From Andrena cerasifolii (taxonomy: Eukaryota; Arthropoda; Insecta; Hymenoptera; Andrenidae): DNA of 64,000 bases. The stretch's first letter is position 1. Every line of letters starts with the position of its first letter. The notes below the pieces were generated by a model that worked only from the letters and a program-made list of their open reading frames with translations, was not told the origin of the DNA and ran no database searches. This document shows, in pieces, positions 24,601 through 32,240 of the stretch. The stretch spans positions 20,972-84,971 of the forward strand of contig NW_027484971.1 of NCBI RefSeq assembly GCF_050908995.1. Reading direction: 5' to 3'. The position numbers were made by a program, and so were the translations under genes.

Positions 24601-26495
24601 AAAAATTATTACAACAAGCTAGAGATTCTGAAAAAGGTAGTCAAATTCCAAATCCAAGGCGTGAGGAAACAGCCAGTAAAGCACCTCAGCTGAAAAATAT
24701 TCCGGAAGAATCAGAACTAGAAATAACTGCAACAAGAGTGCCTGATAGCACAATCGTTAACAGGCCTAGATACAGTTCAATCTTACCTACCCCGACTGTA
24801 GATCCAACCCCTATAGCACTTTCGACACCATTTCCAAATTCAACGGTTGATCGAACTCCCAAGGAGGGAGGTAGGCAACCTATCGTTCAAAAATCTACTC
24901 CTAGACAACTTTTCCCACAAATCTCAAACTCATCATCCATATACATCCCGGACGCTGATTACATACCTCCGGATCTAGAATTCGAATCTCGCAGCAAGCA
25001 ATACAAAAGTAAAGACATCGTAACTTCTACGAGACAAAATCTAACGTATTACAGATCAAACTATGTACATTTCATTTCGTCCGATTGTGAACTTGTTACA
25101 CCAGTGAGTATATTGCTCTCCGACCTAGGCATCATCAATGCAAACGACTTAAAAGAGGCAAAGCCCAGAGTGGGACAAATACTAATAACAAAGCGCGGTA
25201 AAAATAGAATATTTAGCGTAGTCGTAAAAAGGAAACATTTTGATAAAATTTCTACTCGGGATTTGGAACTTGGGCTACAGAACCTAAGGAAAATTCTTTC
25301 AGATTTAGATATAAAGGGTCTAAGAATCTCACAGAATGGCGACTTTACAGACGAATTACCTCAAGGTACGTTAATAGAAATATTAAGGAATACATTTGAG
25401 GACAGCAGTATCGAAATAGCCCTTTGTTACGGAAACACTCAGGTACCTCCGGAAGAACTTCGCCTGAAAATCATTTCAGAGTTACATGAAAGTTTGGTAG
25501 GAGGACATAAGGGTTTAACAAAGACATATTGCAGAATTCGAGAACGATTTTATTGGCCAGGTATGCGCAACGATATTCAAAATTATATCCGTACTTGCAA
25601 TAGTTGCCAGAATCAAAAATTAGTAAGAACTAAAACTCGTGAACCAATGTTAATCACTGACACTCCTTTGGAGCCATTTTCTAAAGTATCATTAGACACT
25701 GTAGGTCCTTTACCCACTACTCCCAGCGGGAACAAACATATACTAACTATGCAAGATAATTTGACAAAATATTGCATAGCTGTCCCTGTTCCGGACATAA
25801 AAGCAGAAACTATAGCTCACGCACTGGTTACTAACCTTATATTGCAGTATGGAACGCCACGCGCAATACTAACGGACAAAGGGACTAGTTTCATTAATAA
25901 GATAATTCGGAACTTAGCAAAAATCTTCAAAATTCAACATGTCACTACATCTGGTTACAGACCCCAAACTAATGGCGCATTAGAAAGAAGTCACATAGTG
26001 TTAACCGAATATATTAGCCATTATATGAATGATTTTGATGATTGGGATAGATTAGTACCCTTCGCTATGTTTTCTTATAACACATCTGTTCACGAAGCTA
26101 CCAATTTTACTCCGTATGAATTAGTTTTTGGCAAACTTGCGCGTTGCCCAAGTTCCTTCCCGAACGACGAGAATTTAGTCACGTACAATTCCTATTTACA
26201 TGATTTAATAACGCGACTTTCAGAAATGCAAGTAATAGCAGGACAAAATTTAGTTCAGGCAAAGGAAAGATCAAAAGTGTACTATGATAGGAACGCCCGA
26301 CCCTTCAAAGGCAAAATAGGGGATATGGTACGTGTTTTAGTAGAACCAAAAAGGGGAAAATTCGCCAAGCGTTATCACGGACCATATAAGATTATTGGGA
26401 TATTGGAAGGCAATAATGTGTTGTTAAGGGATGAAGCTGGTAAAATGCTCACCAAACATGTCGATAAATTACAATTAAATTGGAGTCCTGATTGA
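21654..26495 (+). CDS. pol: Pol polyprotein (protease, RT, RNase H, integrase) with macrodomain-like insertion
   Basis: This 1613-residue enzyme polyprotein copies the RNA and integrates the DNA. Domains in order: aspartic protease (LVDTGA, D16); reverse transcriptase at about 300-490 (YLDDIVVY, catalytic pair D444-D445); RNase H at about 585-705 (TDASD, D591); integrase from about 1265, with zinc-binding H1278-x6-H1285 and C1315-x2-C1318, catalytic D1348, D1408 and E1444 (35-residue spacing), and a GPY motif near 1576. Between RNase H and integrase lie about 560 unusual residues: a Ser/Pro/acidic linker, a likely coiled coil (about 914-995) and a macrodomain-like segment (about 1133-1261). 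The first ATG is 21654, but the frame is open from 21510, overlapping gag in -1, so it is probably made by frameshifting. I found no classic slippery heptamer. All catalytic residues I checked are intact. Confidence 0.95.
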   Translation: MMGKELNMGCAYFLVDTGADINVIKLSALDENVSVALHESVAISGITPDMTETLGTTIITLLGKPVKFHVVRSSFVLRCDGILGKEYLTQEQAEISFAHNTLVTRSDPIKPIPFVGHDPVPRSVKPRLLYLKARTRKAVAIDVTNHDLKEGYLPKIETIDGLYIGEAVVSVNDQGACHVFAVNTTDKDVEVEIPPQELIPFEYHNFPEEEQNYFDSDTEDETLPIAEDRVLEIIKKLRLDHLNEEERDHVIKIIKEFPERFHLPCDKLPCTSYIKHRIPTVDDVPVNTRQYRFPPVHKDEIEKQVRNKLNNGIIAPSNSPYNSPIWIVPKKPDSKGNLRWRIVIDFRNLNEKTIGDAYPLPNITDILDHLGEARYFSTFDLASGFQQIEMDPKDRQKTAFTTPNGHYEYIRMPEGLKNAPATFQRLMDQVLRGLQGVEVFVYLDDIVVYAKNLEEHEKKIRRLFMRLADAKLTLQPDKCEFLKIEVAYLGHVISHSGVKPDPKKISAVKNFPRPKNQKNIRQFLGLAGYYRRFIKNFAEKAKPLSDLLKKNSTFTWGKEQKKGFLELRKALCKSPILQYPNFNSPFTLTTDASDYAIGAVLSQEVNGQDLPVAYLSRILTKPEQNYFTTEKECLAVLYAILHFRPYLYGRKFTLVSDHEPLRWINSIKDPGQRLIRWRLKLRDYEYEFIHKAGKLNTNADALSRNPVIVNELCSSDDFSLSDSSDNTKSELAPDCPKLLPINKPSTTGKRIPTSSEFEASKPKERIASLPGKPKLGRPVSSISKPRIPVPLDTSAIATRTRAKFQATEAPGPSKTQELGRSKELSLVEDVDSDDEQSDPPIFRQRRSTLPNLGFHPKQMVENPKIPDSQSAVAGTELREKGSESEVEKTIAINLPEVRDSDTDDQNKQKSTFIDLEELQESFNRFEKSLLDKSAQLQELEEEIVLLDALSEGDTLDERRQEILQDLDPYDDDTGDEELNRRIEKLLQQARDSEKGSQIPNPRREETASKAPQLKNIPEESELEITATRVPDSTIVNRPRYSSILPTPTVDPTPIALSTPFPNSTVDRTPKEGGRQPIVQKSTPRQLFPQISNSSSIYIPDADYIPPDLEFESRSKQYKSKDIVTSTRQNLTYYRSNYVHFISSDCELVTPVSILLSDLGIINANDLKEAKPRVGQILITKRGKNRIFSVVVKRKHFDKISTRDLELGLQNLRKILSDLDIKGLRISQNGDFTDELPQGTLIEILRNTFEDSSIEIALCYGNTQVPPEELRLKIISELHESLVGGHKGLTKTYCRIRERFYWPGMRNDIQNYIRTCNSCQNQKLVRTKTREPMLITDTPLEPFSKVSLDTVGPLPTTPSGNKHILTMQDNLTKYCIAVPVPDIKAETIAHALVTNLILQYGTPRAILTDKGTSFINKIIRNLAKIFKIQHVTTSGYRPQTNGALERSHIVLTEYISHYMNDFDDWDRLVPFAMFSYNTSVHEATNFTPYELVFGKLARCPSSFPNDENLVTYNSYLHDLITRLSEMQVIAGQNLVQAKERSKVYYDRNARPFKGKIGDMVRVLVEPKRGKFAKRYHGPYKIIGILEGNNVLLRDEAGKMLTKHVDKLQLNWSPD

Positions 26496-26517
26496 TTTGA
26501 CTGATTCAGGAAGAAGG

Positions 26518-28464
26518 ATGACACTGACCCGACTGATAATCTTACTTGCTCTGCAACATACCGCGCGGACCCAGGAACTATACAGACTGACACGTACGGA
26601 TTTGAACCCGGGTTTATACTTCGAAAAAATCAACGCGATTAGATTTCAAAGGGCTGATTGGCGATTCATAATAGTTATAGATATAGATAAAGTAGTAGCA
26701 GAATTCCCATATGAAGCCGGGAACATTGAACAAACTCGTCGCCACTGCACTGAATTTCCAACCACGATACCATGTGATTCTTATTTACGAACAAAGTACT
26801 TAACAGATAGAGTGCGAGAAGCATCGGAACTACAGAAGGAACTAATGGAATTGAGCATGGAAATTAAGAGGCCAGAATATGAATCACATAATTTGCCTAA
26901 AGCTATTACACGCAGGAATGCACCTTTCGGATTCATAGGTTCAATTAGCCACGCCCTATTTGGAACTTTAGACAGTGACGATTCTGAATACATTAACAAG
27001 GAAATAGATAAGATATATGCTGATCAGAGAAAAATCACCCAACTTGTCAAAAATCAAACACATATAATCATAAGTGACCTCCATAATGTTCATAAAACCT
27101 TCAACCGAGTTGCAGCAGAAGTAAAAACTAATAGACAAAAGATTTTGGATTTAGTACTGCAAGTGGATAAACAGTTGGCCTTGAACTACAGCGTAGCAAT
27201 GAGTCAATATTCAGCATCTGTTGAAACCTCTCTAAATCATTACATTACTACCACGCAACGTTTTATCACGGCTTTGAGCACTGCACGCAACGGAAAATTA
27301 CACCCATCATTACTGAGCGGATCTAGTTTCAAAACAATAATAAATGAAATACATAACTCAATGGTCGATTATGAACTTCCAATACCGAGGGACCATCAAC
27401 GAATCGAGGATCTCGTCAAGATATCTCGTGTCAACCTAAAGTATATAACAGGAAAAATAGTCGTAACAGTACAGATACCATTAGTAAATCGGATTGAATA
27501 CGACCTGTACAAACTACACGTATTACCAATTCCTCAGTACATTAATAGTTCTGGCGATGTAGGAAGTAGTAATAGAACTGCAATTTCGGCTTTCATCTTA
27601 CCGGAATTTCCATATTTAGGTATAAGCACTGACCACTCCAAATTCTTCGGATCAGATAATGCATTCATAGATTCCTGCACCTGGGCATGGCATTACTACA
27701 TTTGCCCACAGGACGTCCCATTGCAAGACATAGCTCACAGAACATGCGAAACTTCTCTATTACTTCAACCAGATCCGAAATTCTTACGCTTGTGTAATAT
27801 TAGAATCATGCCCTATCATATACCTTCCTGGCGAAAATTAACTACGCTTGGCGGATGGTTATATTCATTTGAACAACCGGAACCGATGCAAATCCTATGC
27901 GGTCGACAGAAGAATACTCACACCACCATAGTTGGAACAGGAATCTTGGAAATACATCCGGAATGTTTTGCAAAAACACGATATCATACCTTGCTAGGAT
28001 CAAAAACGTACTTAAGCAAGGATTCCTATTACTACATTCCCAATCTATTACTGAACATTAGCTTGATATCACCTGAAATCTATCGGTACTCCAAAGAGAA
28101 ACACACCACAGAGAATCTATTTTCAAATGACATTAATAAATTAGAACGCACATCTGATTCGTTGTATGAAATTGAAGCCCAAATAGAGGAAATTGGAGAA
28201 CATCATCGAGCAAGGAAATCACATTTGTCATTGACGTACGGATCAATAGCGGTACAGGCCGTAATCGTAATAGGATTGATGATTTACCATTTTTGGAACC
28301 CCCTGAAGACCTTATGCAGGATACGATTCCTAAGGAAACGTGACTCGAACCACGAACCAGAGGAAGCTTCAACCAGCCAACCAGCACCAATACCATTACA
28401 AGAATCAAATACCTCGCAAAACAGACCACCATTGCCTATTCAGAGGGCAATGATAAATTGCTAG
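26518..28464 (+). CDS. env: Envelope glycoprotein, baculovirus F-like
   Basis: A predicted type I membrane fusion protein of 648 residues, the gene that makes errantiviruses potentially infectious. The chosen ATG (26518) gives a clear signal peptide (MTLTRLIILLALQHTART). A TRR at about 131-133 followed by a Gly/Phe-rich stretch (FGFIGSISHALFGTLD) matches the cleavage site and fusion peptide region of the F-like Env family. The basic site is weaker than a full R-x-K/R-R furin site. A helical heptad-like region follows. A membrane span lies at about 575-592, then a 56-residue Pro-rich cytoplasmic tail. Several N-x-S/T sites are visible. It starts 22 nt after the pol stop, so expression probably needs a spliced RNA; TGATTCAG at 26502-26509 could be an acceptor. 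The frame is intact. Confidence 0.92.
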   Translation: MTLTRLIILLALQHTARTQELYRLTRTDLNPGLYFEKINAIRFQRADWRFIIVIDIDKVVAEFPYEAGNIEQTRRHCTEFPTTIPCDSYLRTKYLTDRVREASELQKELMELSMEIKRPEYESHNLPKAITRRNAPFGFIGSISHALFGTLDSDDSEYINKEIDKIYADQRKITQLVKNQTHIIISDLHNVHKTFNRVAAEVKTNRQKILDLVLQVDKQLALNYSVAMSQYSASVETSLNHYITTTQRFITALSTARNGKLHPSLLSGSSFKTIINEIHNSMVDYELPIPRDHQRIEDLVKISRVNLKYITGKIVVTVQIPLVNRIEYDLYKLHVLPIPQYINSSGDVGSSNRTAISAFILPEFPYLGISTDHSKFFGSDNAFIDSCTWAWHYYICPQDVPLQDIAHRTCETSLLLQPDPKFLRLCNIRIMPYHIPSWRKLTTLGGWLYSFEQPEPMQILCGRQKNTHTTIVGTGILEIHPECFAKTRYHTLLGSKTYLSKDSYYYIPNLLLNISLISPEIYRYSKEKHTTENLFSNDINKLERTSDSLYEIEAQIEEIGEHHRARKSHLSLTYGSIAVQAVIVIGLMIYHFWNPLKTLCRIRFLRKRDSNHEPEEASTSQPAPIPLQESNTSQNRPPLPIQRAMINC

Positions 28465-28473
28465 CAATATGTA

Positions 28474-28533
28474 TAACAACTAACCCTGACAGTCTAAGGA
28501 CTATGGGAATCCCCTAGTCAGAAATTGTTGTTA
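28474..28533 (+). other. Structured motif, version d (between env and the fourth gene)
   Basis: The inner part of the outer stem pairs 28486-28490 with 28517-28521; after an internal loop a second segment pairs 28474-28480 with 28527-28533. The inner hairpin is AGTC/GACT (28491-28494 with 28499-28502, loop TAAG). The 14-nt strand is ATGGGAATCCCCTA, 28503-28516. It begins 10 nt after the env stop and lies 100 nt before the ATG of the next gene. Confidence 0.78.
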
Positions 28534-28632
28534 GTTATAACTCTTCTATTGTTCTTCTGCTCCTTTGATAATGATTTTATTATTTCATAATTTAATCTTG
28601 CTTGTGTTTAACTGTCTGTAGTGTATAGCGAA

Positions 28633-30336
28633 ATGGCATCGTCCAGTCAGTGGCAACAAAACTCCGCGGAACGGCGATTGTTTGTCAGCCGTTTGTCTCC
28701 ATATACAAAAAAGGAGAAGCTGCTCGAGGTATTTCGCCCTTATGGTGTCGAGCATGCGGTGGTAATGAGGAAAACAACGGGAAACTGCGCATTCCTAACG
28801 TTCGCAACTCTGGACGGAACAAGGAAGGCCTTGGCTGCGGCGGACGTCGGAATAATATGCCACAAAAGGAAATTGAGGGTGCTGATGGCCGATTCATGGC
28901 ACAGCTCAAAGTTAATTCCCCCACGACCCGATGTGACTCCATTTCCGGGAATTGACTTAAGCGACAAAATTCCCCTACCAACGGAATGTATTGCAAAAAT
29001 TGCCAGCTATTTGCCATTCGCAGATCGGGGTCGCTTGGAAATGGTTTCCCGACGATGGCGCCAAGGTAGCCTTGCCTCCTATCACCATATGCGTCATATT
29101 GACCTCAACAACTGGTGTTGGCCGAACGCGTGGGAAGGGAAATTGATAACAACTAATTCCTTCCACTGGTTGATGATGAGGGTGGGCGCTTGTCTGAAGA
29201 GTATAGGTATAAGTGAAGAAAGCTTGGCTAAAAATTTGAAACCACAGGTAATGGCTATTGCGATTAAAAACTGTCCTGGTTTGGAGTCTTTGGACTTAAC
29301 CGCGGTAACTATAAGACCGTCGGCATTGAGGGAAATGGAACCTCCAGCACCACGACTGACCTGCCTTAAACTAGGGAAATGCGACGGACCAGTGGACCCA
29401 GGGCTGTTCAATGTGCTGGAATCTGCCAGACACTTGAGATCGTTCTGCGCACTGGGGACAGATATTACCGGTAGATCCTTGTTAGCCATAACCAAAGATC
29501 TCCAACAGCTTACTCTCCACGACTGTATAATATTAAAACCTGAAATCTTATCGAAAATGCTTCAGGAATTAACGAGCCTGGAGTATCTAGACATAAGCAA
29601 ATGCGATGGCCTAATAGATCACACCATTCTACAAGTGTTAATTGACAATATTAACCTCCACGCCACTTTAACAATAATCAAGTTTCATTTTTGCTCCTTT
29701 AAAGAGTCTGTTCCTGAAATAGAAATGGAGGAGGACAATGAAGCAGCCGAGAGGGGAGAGTTTGTTGAACTGGAGCTGGGGCCAGTGGAGATGGCAGTTT
29801 CTTTCCCCTGCAGGTACAAAAATGTGACCAGCCTAAGCCTCACGTTTTGCGGATGGGTAGCCTCCGGCCTCGTTTCGGAAATTGCACTGCATATGCAGGA
29901 TGTAACGTCCTTAAACATCAGTGGTTGCACAAATATCAAGGGAGAATTCACCCTGGAACCGCTGCGACAAATGCAGAAACTCCGGATCCTGAGTGCCAAC
30001 AACATGCATCCCAGCGTCGGAGGGTGGTTCCTGCAGTTCCTCAAGGGCTTGGTGGAGGTACACTGTAGGGAGAATCAAGGCATCTCCGACGAGGACATAT
30101 GCGGTATGCTGCGGCAGTGCCCTGAAATAGCCATAGTCGACGTAGAGAGGTGCCAAAACATCGGCAAACCGGTACTAACTTGCGCCTACGAGGTAGTGAC
30201 AAGGGCTCACAGGACCGAGCCAATACATTTATACATCGGAGGTACCCAGATTACGCGATCCACAAAGTACAAACGCAACCATTTTCTACATGTTACCTAC
30301 GACCTGATGTACGAGCCCCTATTTAGACCCATCTAA
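28633..30336 (+). CDS. RRM + F-box + leucine-rich repeat protein, apparent captured gene
   Basis: An intronless 567-residue open frame not normally found in Ty3/gypsy elements. An RNA-recognition motif lies at about 14-87 (RNP2 LFVSRL at 16-21, RNP1-like GNCAFLTF at 50-57). An F-box follows at about 112-148 (IPLPTECIAKIASYL, then the SRRWR segment), then leucine-rich repeats of the F-box/AMN1 type to about 520 with an acidic insert near 358-375. An F-box normally recruits Skp1 of an SCF ubiquitin ligase while the repeats bind a target; the RRM would add RNA binding. I recall this layout from an invertebrate family named after C. elegans EEED8.10, but cannot confirm orthology. The ATG context is strong (GAAATGG). 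The gene looks more GC-rich than pol and env, consistent with a separate origin. Structured motifs d and e bracket it. Function in the element is unknown; modifying host proteins or RNA is an inference. Confidence 0.88.
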   Translation: MASSSQWQQNSAERRLFVSRLSPYTKKEKLLEVFRPYGVEHAVVMRKTTGNCAFLTFATLDGTRKALAAADVGIICHKRKLRVLMADSWHSSKLIPPRPDVTPFPGIDLSDKIPLPTECIAKIASYLPFADRGRLEMVSRRWRQGSLASYHHMRHIDLNNWCWPNAWEGKLITTNSFHWLMMRVGACLKSIGISEESLAKNLKPQVMAIAIKNCPGLESLDLTAVTIRPSALREMEPPAPRLTCLKLGKCDGPVDPGLFNVLESARHLRSFCALGTDITGRSLLAITKDLQQLTLHDCIILKPEILSKMLQELTSLEYLDISKCDGLIDHTILQVLIDNINLHATLTIIKFHFCSFKESVPEIEMEEDNEAAERGEFVELELGPVEMAVSFPCRYKNVTSLSLTFCGWVASGLVSEIALHMQDVTSLNISGCTNIKGEFTLEPLRQMQKLRILSANNMHPSVGGWFLQFLKGLVEVHCRENQGISDEDICGMLRQCPEIAIVDVERCQNIGKPVLTCAYEVVTRAHRTEPIHLYIGGTQITRSTKYKRNHFLHVTYDLMYEPLFRPI

Positions 30337-30348
30337 ATTGTAACAGGA

Positions 30349-30399
30349 TTGCATTGCGACAATGTGCAAACATTATGGGATTTCCCTAGTCCAATGCAA
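30349..30399 (+). other. Structured motif, version e (after the fourth gene)
   Basis: The outer stem pairs 30349-30360 with 30389-30399, with a bulged C at 30357. The inner hairpin is AATGT/ACATT (30361-30365 with 30370-30374) closed by a GCAA tetraloop. The 14-nt strand is ATGGGATTTCCCTA, 30375-30388. It begins 12 nt after the stop codon of the fourth gene. Confidence 0.8.
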
Positions 30400-30448
30400 C
30401 CTGAGCACATACGTCCATAAGCGCTACTGTACTTATACCTTCAGTATA

Positions 30449-30468
30449 CATCGTCGGGGACGACGATG
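30449..30468 (+). other. Hairpin just upstream of the polypurine tract
   Basis: CATCGTC (30449-30455) pairs perfectly with GACGATG (30462-30468) around a 6-nt loop. It ends 5 nt before the polypurine tract. A role in tract selection or RNA structure is possible but unproven. Confidence 0.55.
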
Positions 30469-30473
30469 ATTCC

Positions 30474-30486
30474 AAGGAGGGAGGGA
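30474..30486 (+). other. Polypurine tract
   Basis: AAGGAGGGAGGGA directly abuts the TGTTAC start of the 3' LTR. This is the expected place for the RNase H-resistant primer of plus-strand DNA synthesis. Confidence 0.9.
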
Positions 30487-30523
30487 TGTTACGTTCGGAA
30501 CGAAAAATTTCTCTTTTTAAGAC

Positions 30524-30579
30524 GGGGTATGCATCAACAACGCCTAGCGTTATGGGAAATCCCTCGTTGATCATACTCC
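30524..30579 (+). other. Structured motif, version f (3' LTR copy)
   Basis: Same sequence as 18312-18367. Confidence 0.75.
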
Positions 30580-30767
30580 CGCCTAGTTAGTTAATAATAA
30601 ATTAGTAAAATCGGAACCCCTTCTTCGAAGCATCGTCGCCTCGACATATTGCCGTCCCGTGATAAGGATAAGGCGGTGCTGACGCAGCGGCGTTCTCACC
30701 AGAAAGTCGCGCTCCGAAAGACCCAGTGGCTCTCTTGCTGTACCGAATTCGCTCTGTGTAAGCGGCA

Positions 30768-30825
30768 GGAGTGTGGTTCAACAATGCCTTGCAGCATTGT
30801 GGGAAAGCCCTCGTTGAGCGCACCC
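30768..30825 (+). other. Structured motif, version g (3' LTR copy)
   Basis: Same sequence as 18556-18613. Confidence 0.72.
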
Positions 30826-31024
30826 CTGACCGTCGCGCTAAACATTGTAACATAATCAGTAACGGCTACATCAGGAATGAGCACACTGGGTTCCTTCTTG
30901 GAAGATTGACGGAATCGTATACTTTACATCCGGTCACCGATGCAGGGAACGACGCCTTCCCACGGTTTTGTCGCACGTTTCGTGGATCGTTAATTAGTTA
31001 GGAATTGTTCTTTTAGACCCCTAT

Positions 31025-31076
31025 CACAATTTCTGATAGTCAACCGACTGTGGGATTCCCCTAGTCAGAAATTGTG
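31025..31076 (+). other. Structured motif, version a (3' LTR copy)
   Basis: Same sequence as 18813-18864; here too it directly precedes the TATA box. Confidence 0.82.
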
Positions 31077-31084
31077 TATATAAA
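31077..31084 (+). promoter_or_regulatory. TATA box candidate of the 3' LTR
   Basis: TATATAAA, the same as 18865-18872. If active it could drive transcription outward into the satellite. Confidence 0.5.
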
Positions 31085-31787
31085 TTTATGTATGATGAGG
31101 AAAAGGCCTTCAGCTATGTGAAATTGTACCGTGTTGATGTCATGGTTTATAGTGCGTACATATGCTCCGCAAATACAGTTAATATAATTTTCTCGATCGT
31201 GTATTTGAATCAAGAGAGTATGACGGATGGATGTGAGCAAACACACATACACCCCGCCTCGCTAAGTGGAGGGGCCCATGCATGGTCAAGCGATAAGATG
31301 CAGCGTAAGCTTTTTCGACGCGGACCCACCCTGGCCGCTGCCGAGAGCGTGAAGCTGCGGCACTCTGTGACGATAAATCGTGAGGTGCGTGTCATTGGGG
31401 TCCGCAAGTGTTTTAGAGCTAGAGTTCTCCGGTCTACTGTGTAACCGCGTGAAAGACTCGACTTTGCGAAACAAATATTCTAATAACTTCGAAACTATTT
31501 ATTCTGTTAACGATTTAATCCAAATTTTTATTGTATCTACTAGTTAAAATTATTATTATTCAGTTTCATTTCATAATTCAAAACGATAACTAAGTGTGTG
31601 TGTGTGTTTTCGCGTCTAATCCTTCTTTCTGATTCAGGTTTATCAGCGATCCAGAAAGTTTTCCAAAACTTAAAAAGCAAATTTAAAGCATATTGTCAAT
31701 TAGATTATTGTGACTGTCTGGTGAGTTGCACATCTTATCTCTTTTTGTACACGAAAATACACCGTTATAATTAATTCGTACCTAACG

Positions 31788-31837
31788 ATAATTTCTGACA
31801 GTCAAACGACTGTGGGATTCCCCTAGTCAGGAATTAT
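31788..31837 (+). other. Structured motif, version b (3' LTR copy)
   Basis: Same sequence as 19805-19854. Confidence 0.82.
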
Positions 31838-32138
31838 ACCGATTTCACAAACGTCTATTCTTTCTAAATTATTGATTGATTTGTTCATATTCAGTTCTGT
31901 TAAATGTTTTACATCCATTCATTATTTAATCATTAAAACTTTATTTACTATTAAATTCTACTCATCAATTACCTATCTGATTCCATTGAAAAGACCCGTA
32001 CGGGACTAGAGCACCAACGATCCCAAAATCTACCCCTTCTCCTTCTGAGAAGGTACCTAAATAATTATCAACTAAAAGAATCGACTGTTACGACTGCGGC
32101 GAGCCTCCTTGCTTTTTCTAAATCATAAACTCAATCCA

Positions 32139-32187
32139 GCAATAATTGATAGTCTAACGACTGTGGGATACCCCTAATCGATATTGC
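32139..32187 (+). other. Structured motif, version c (3' LTR copy)
   Basis: Same sequence as 20156-20204. Confidence 0.8.
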
Positions 32188-32236
32188 GTCTAAAAATCGT
32201 GCCGCTCGAACACTAAAAAGGCCGCGGCACGTAACA

Positions 32237-32240
32237 CGAT
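32237..32240. repeat. Target site duplication, right copy (CGAT)
   Basis: Directly follows the GTAACA terminus and equals 18271-18274. Confidence 0.92.

Larger units (their letters stand above)
18275..32236 (+). mobile_element. LTR retroelement (Ty3/gypsy, errantivirus-like) with gag, pol, env and a fourth gene
   Basis: A complete 13,962-bp element bounded by long terminal repeats (18275-20253 and 30487-32236), TGTTAC/GTAACA termini and a CGAT duplication. It carries a tRNA-Leu-type primer-binding site, gag, pol (protease, reverse transcriptase, RNase H, integrase), env and a polypurine tract. The integrase follows RNase H, as in Ty3/gypsy, and Env has the baculovirus-F-like layout of errantiviruses. 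It is longer than the usual 7-9 kb of that group because of long LTRs, a roughly 560-residue Pol insertion and an extra 1.7-kb gene after env. The main frames are open and the LTRs nearly identical, so it is young and may be functional. Both satellite flanks belong to one interrupted repeat copy. Confidence 0.96.
30487..32236 (+). repeat. 3' long terminal repeat (1750 bp)
   Basis: The single-copy form of the LTR: TGTTAC at the start, GTAACA at the end. Relative to the 5' LTR it has A instead of C at 30880 and lacks the 229-bp partial duplication; I saw no other difference. It carries the same five structured motifs and TATA box. Its U3 supplies the end of the genomic RNA, and candidate polyadenylation signals are only ATTAAA-like. 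Confidence 0.96.
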
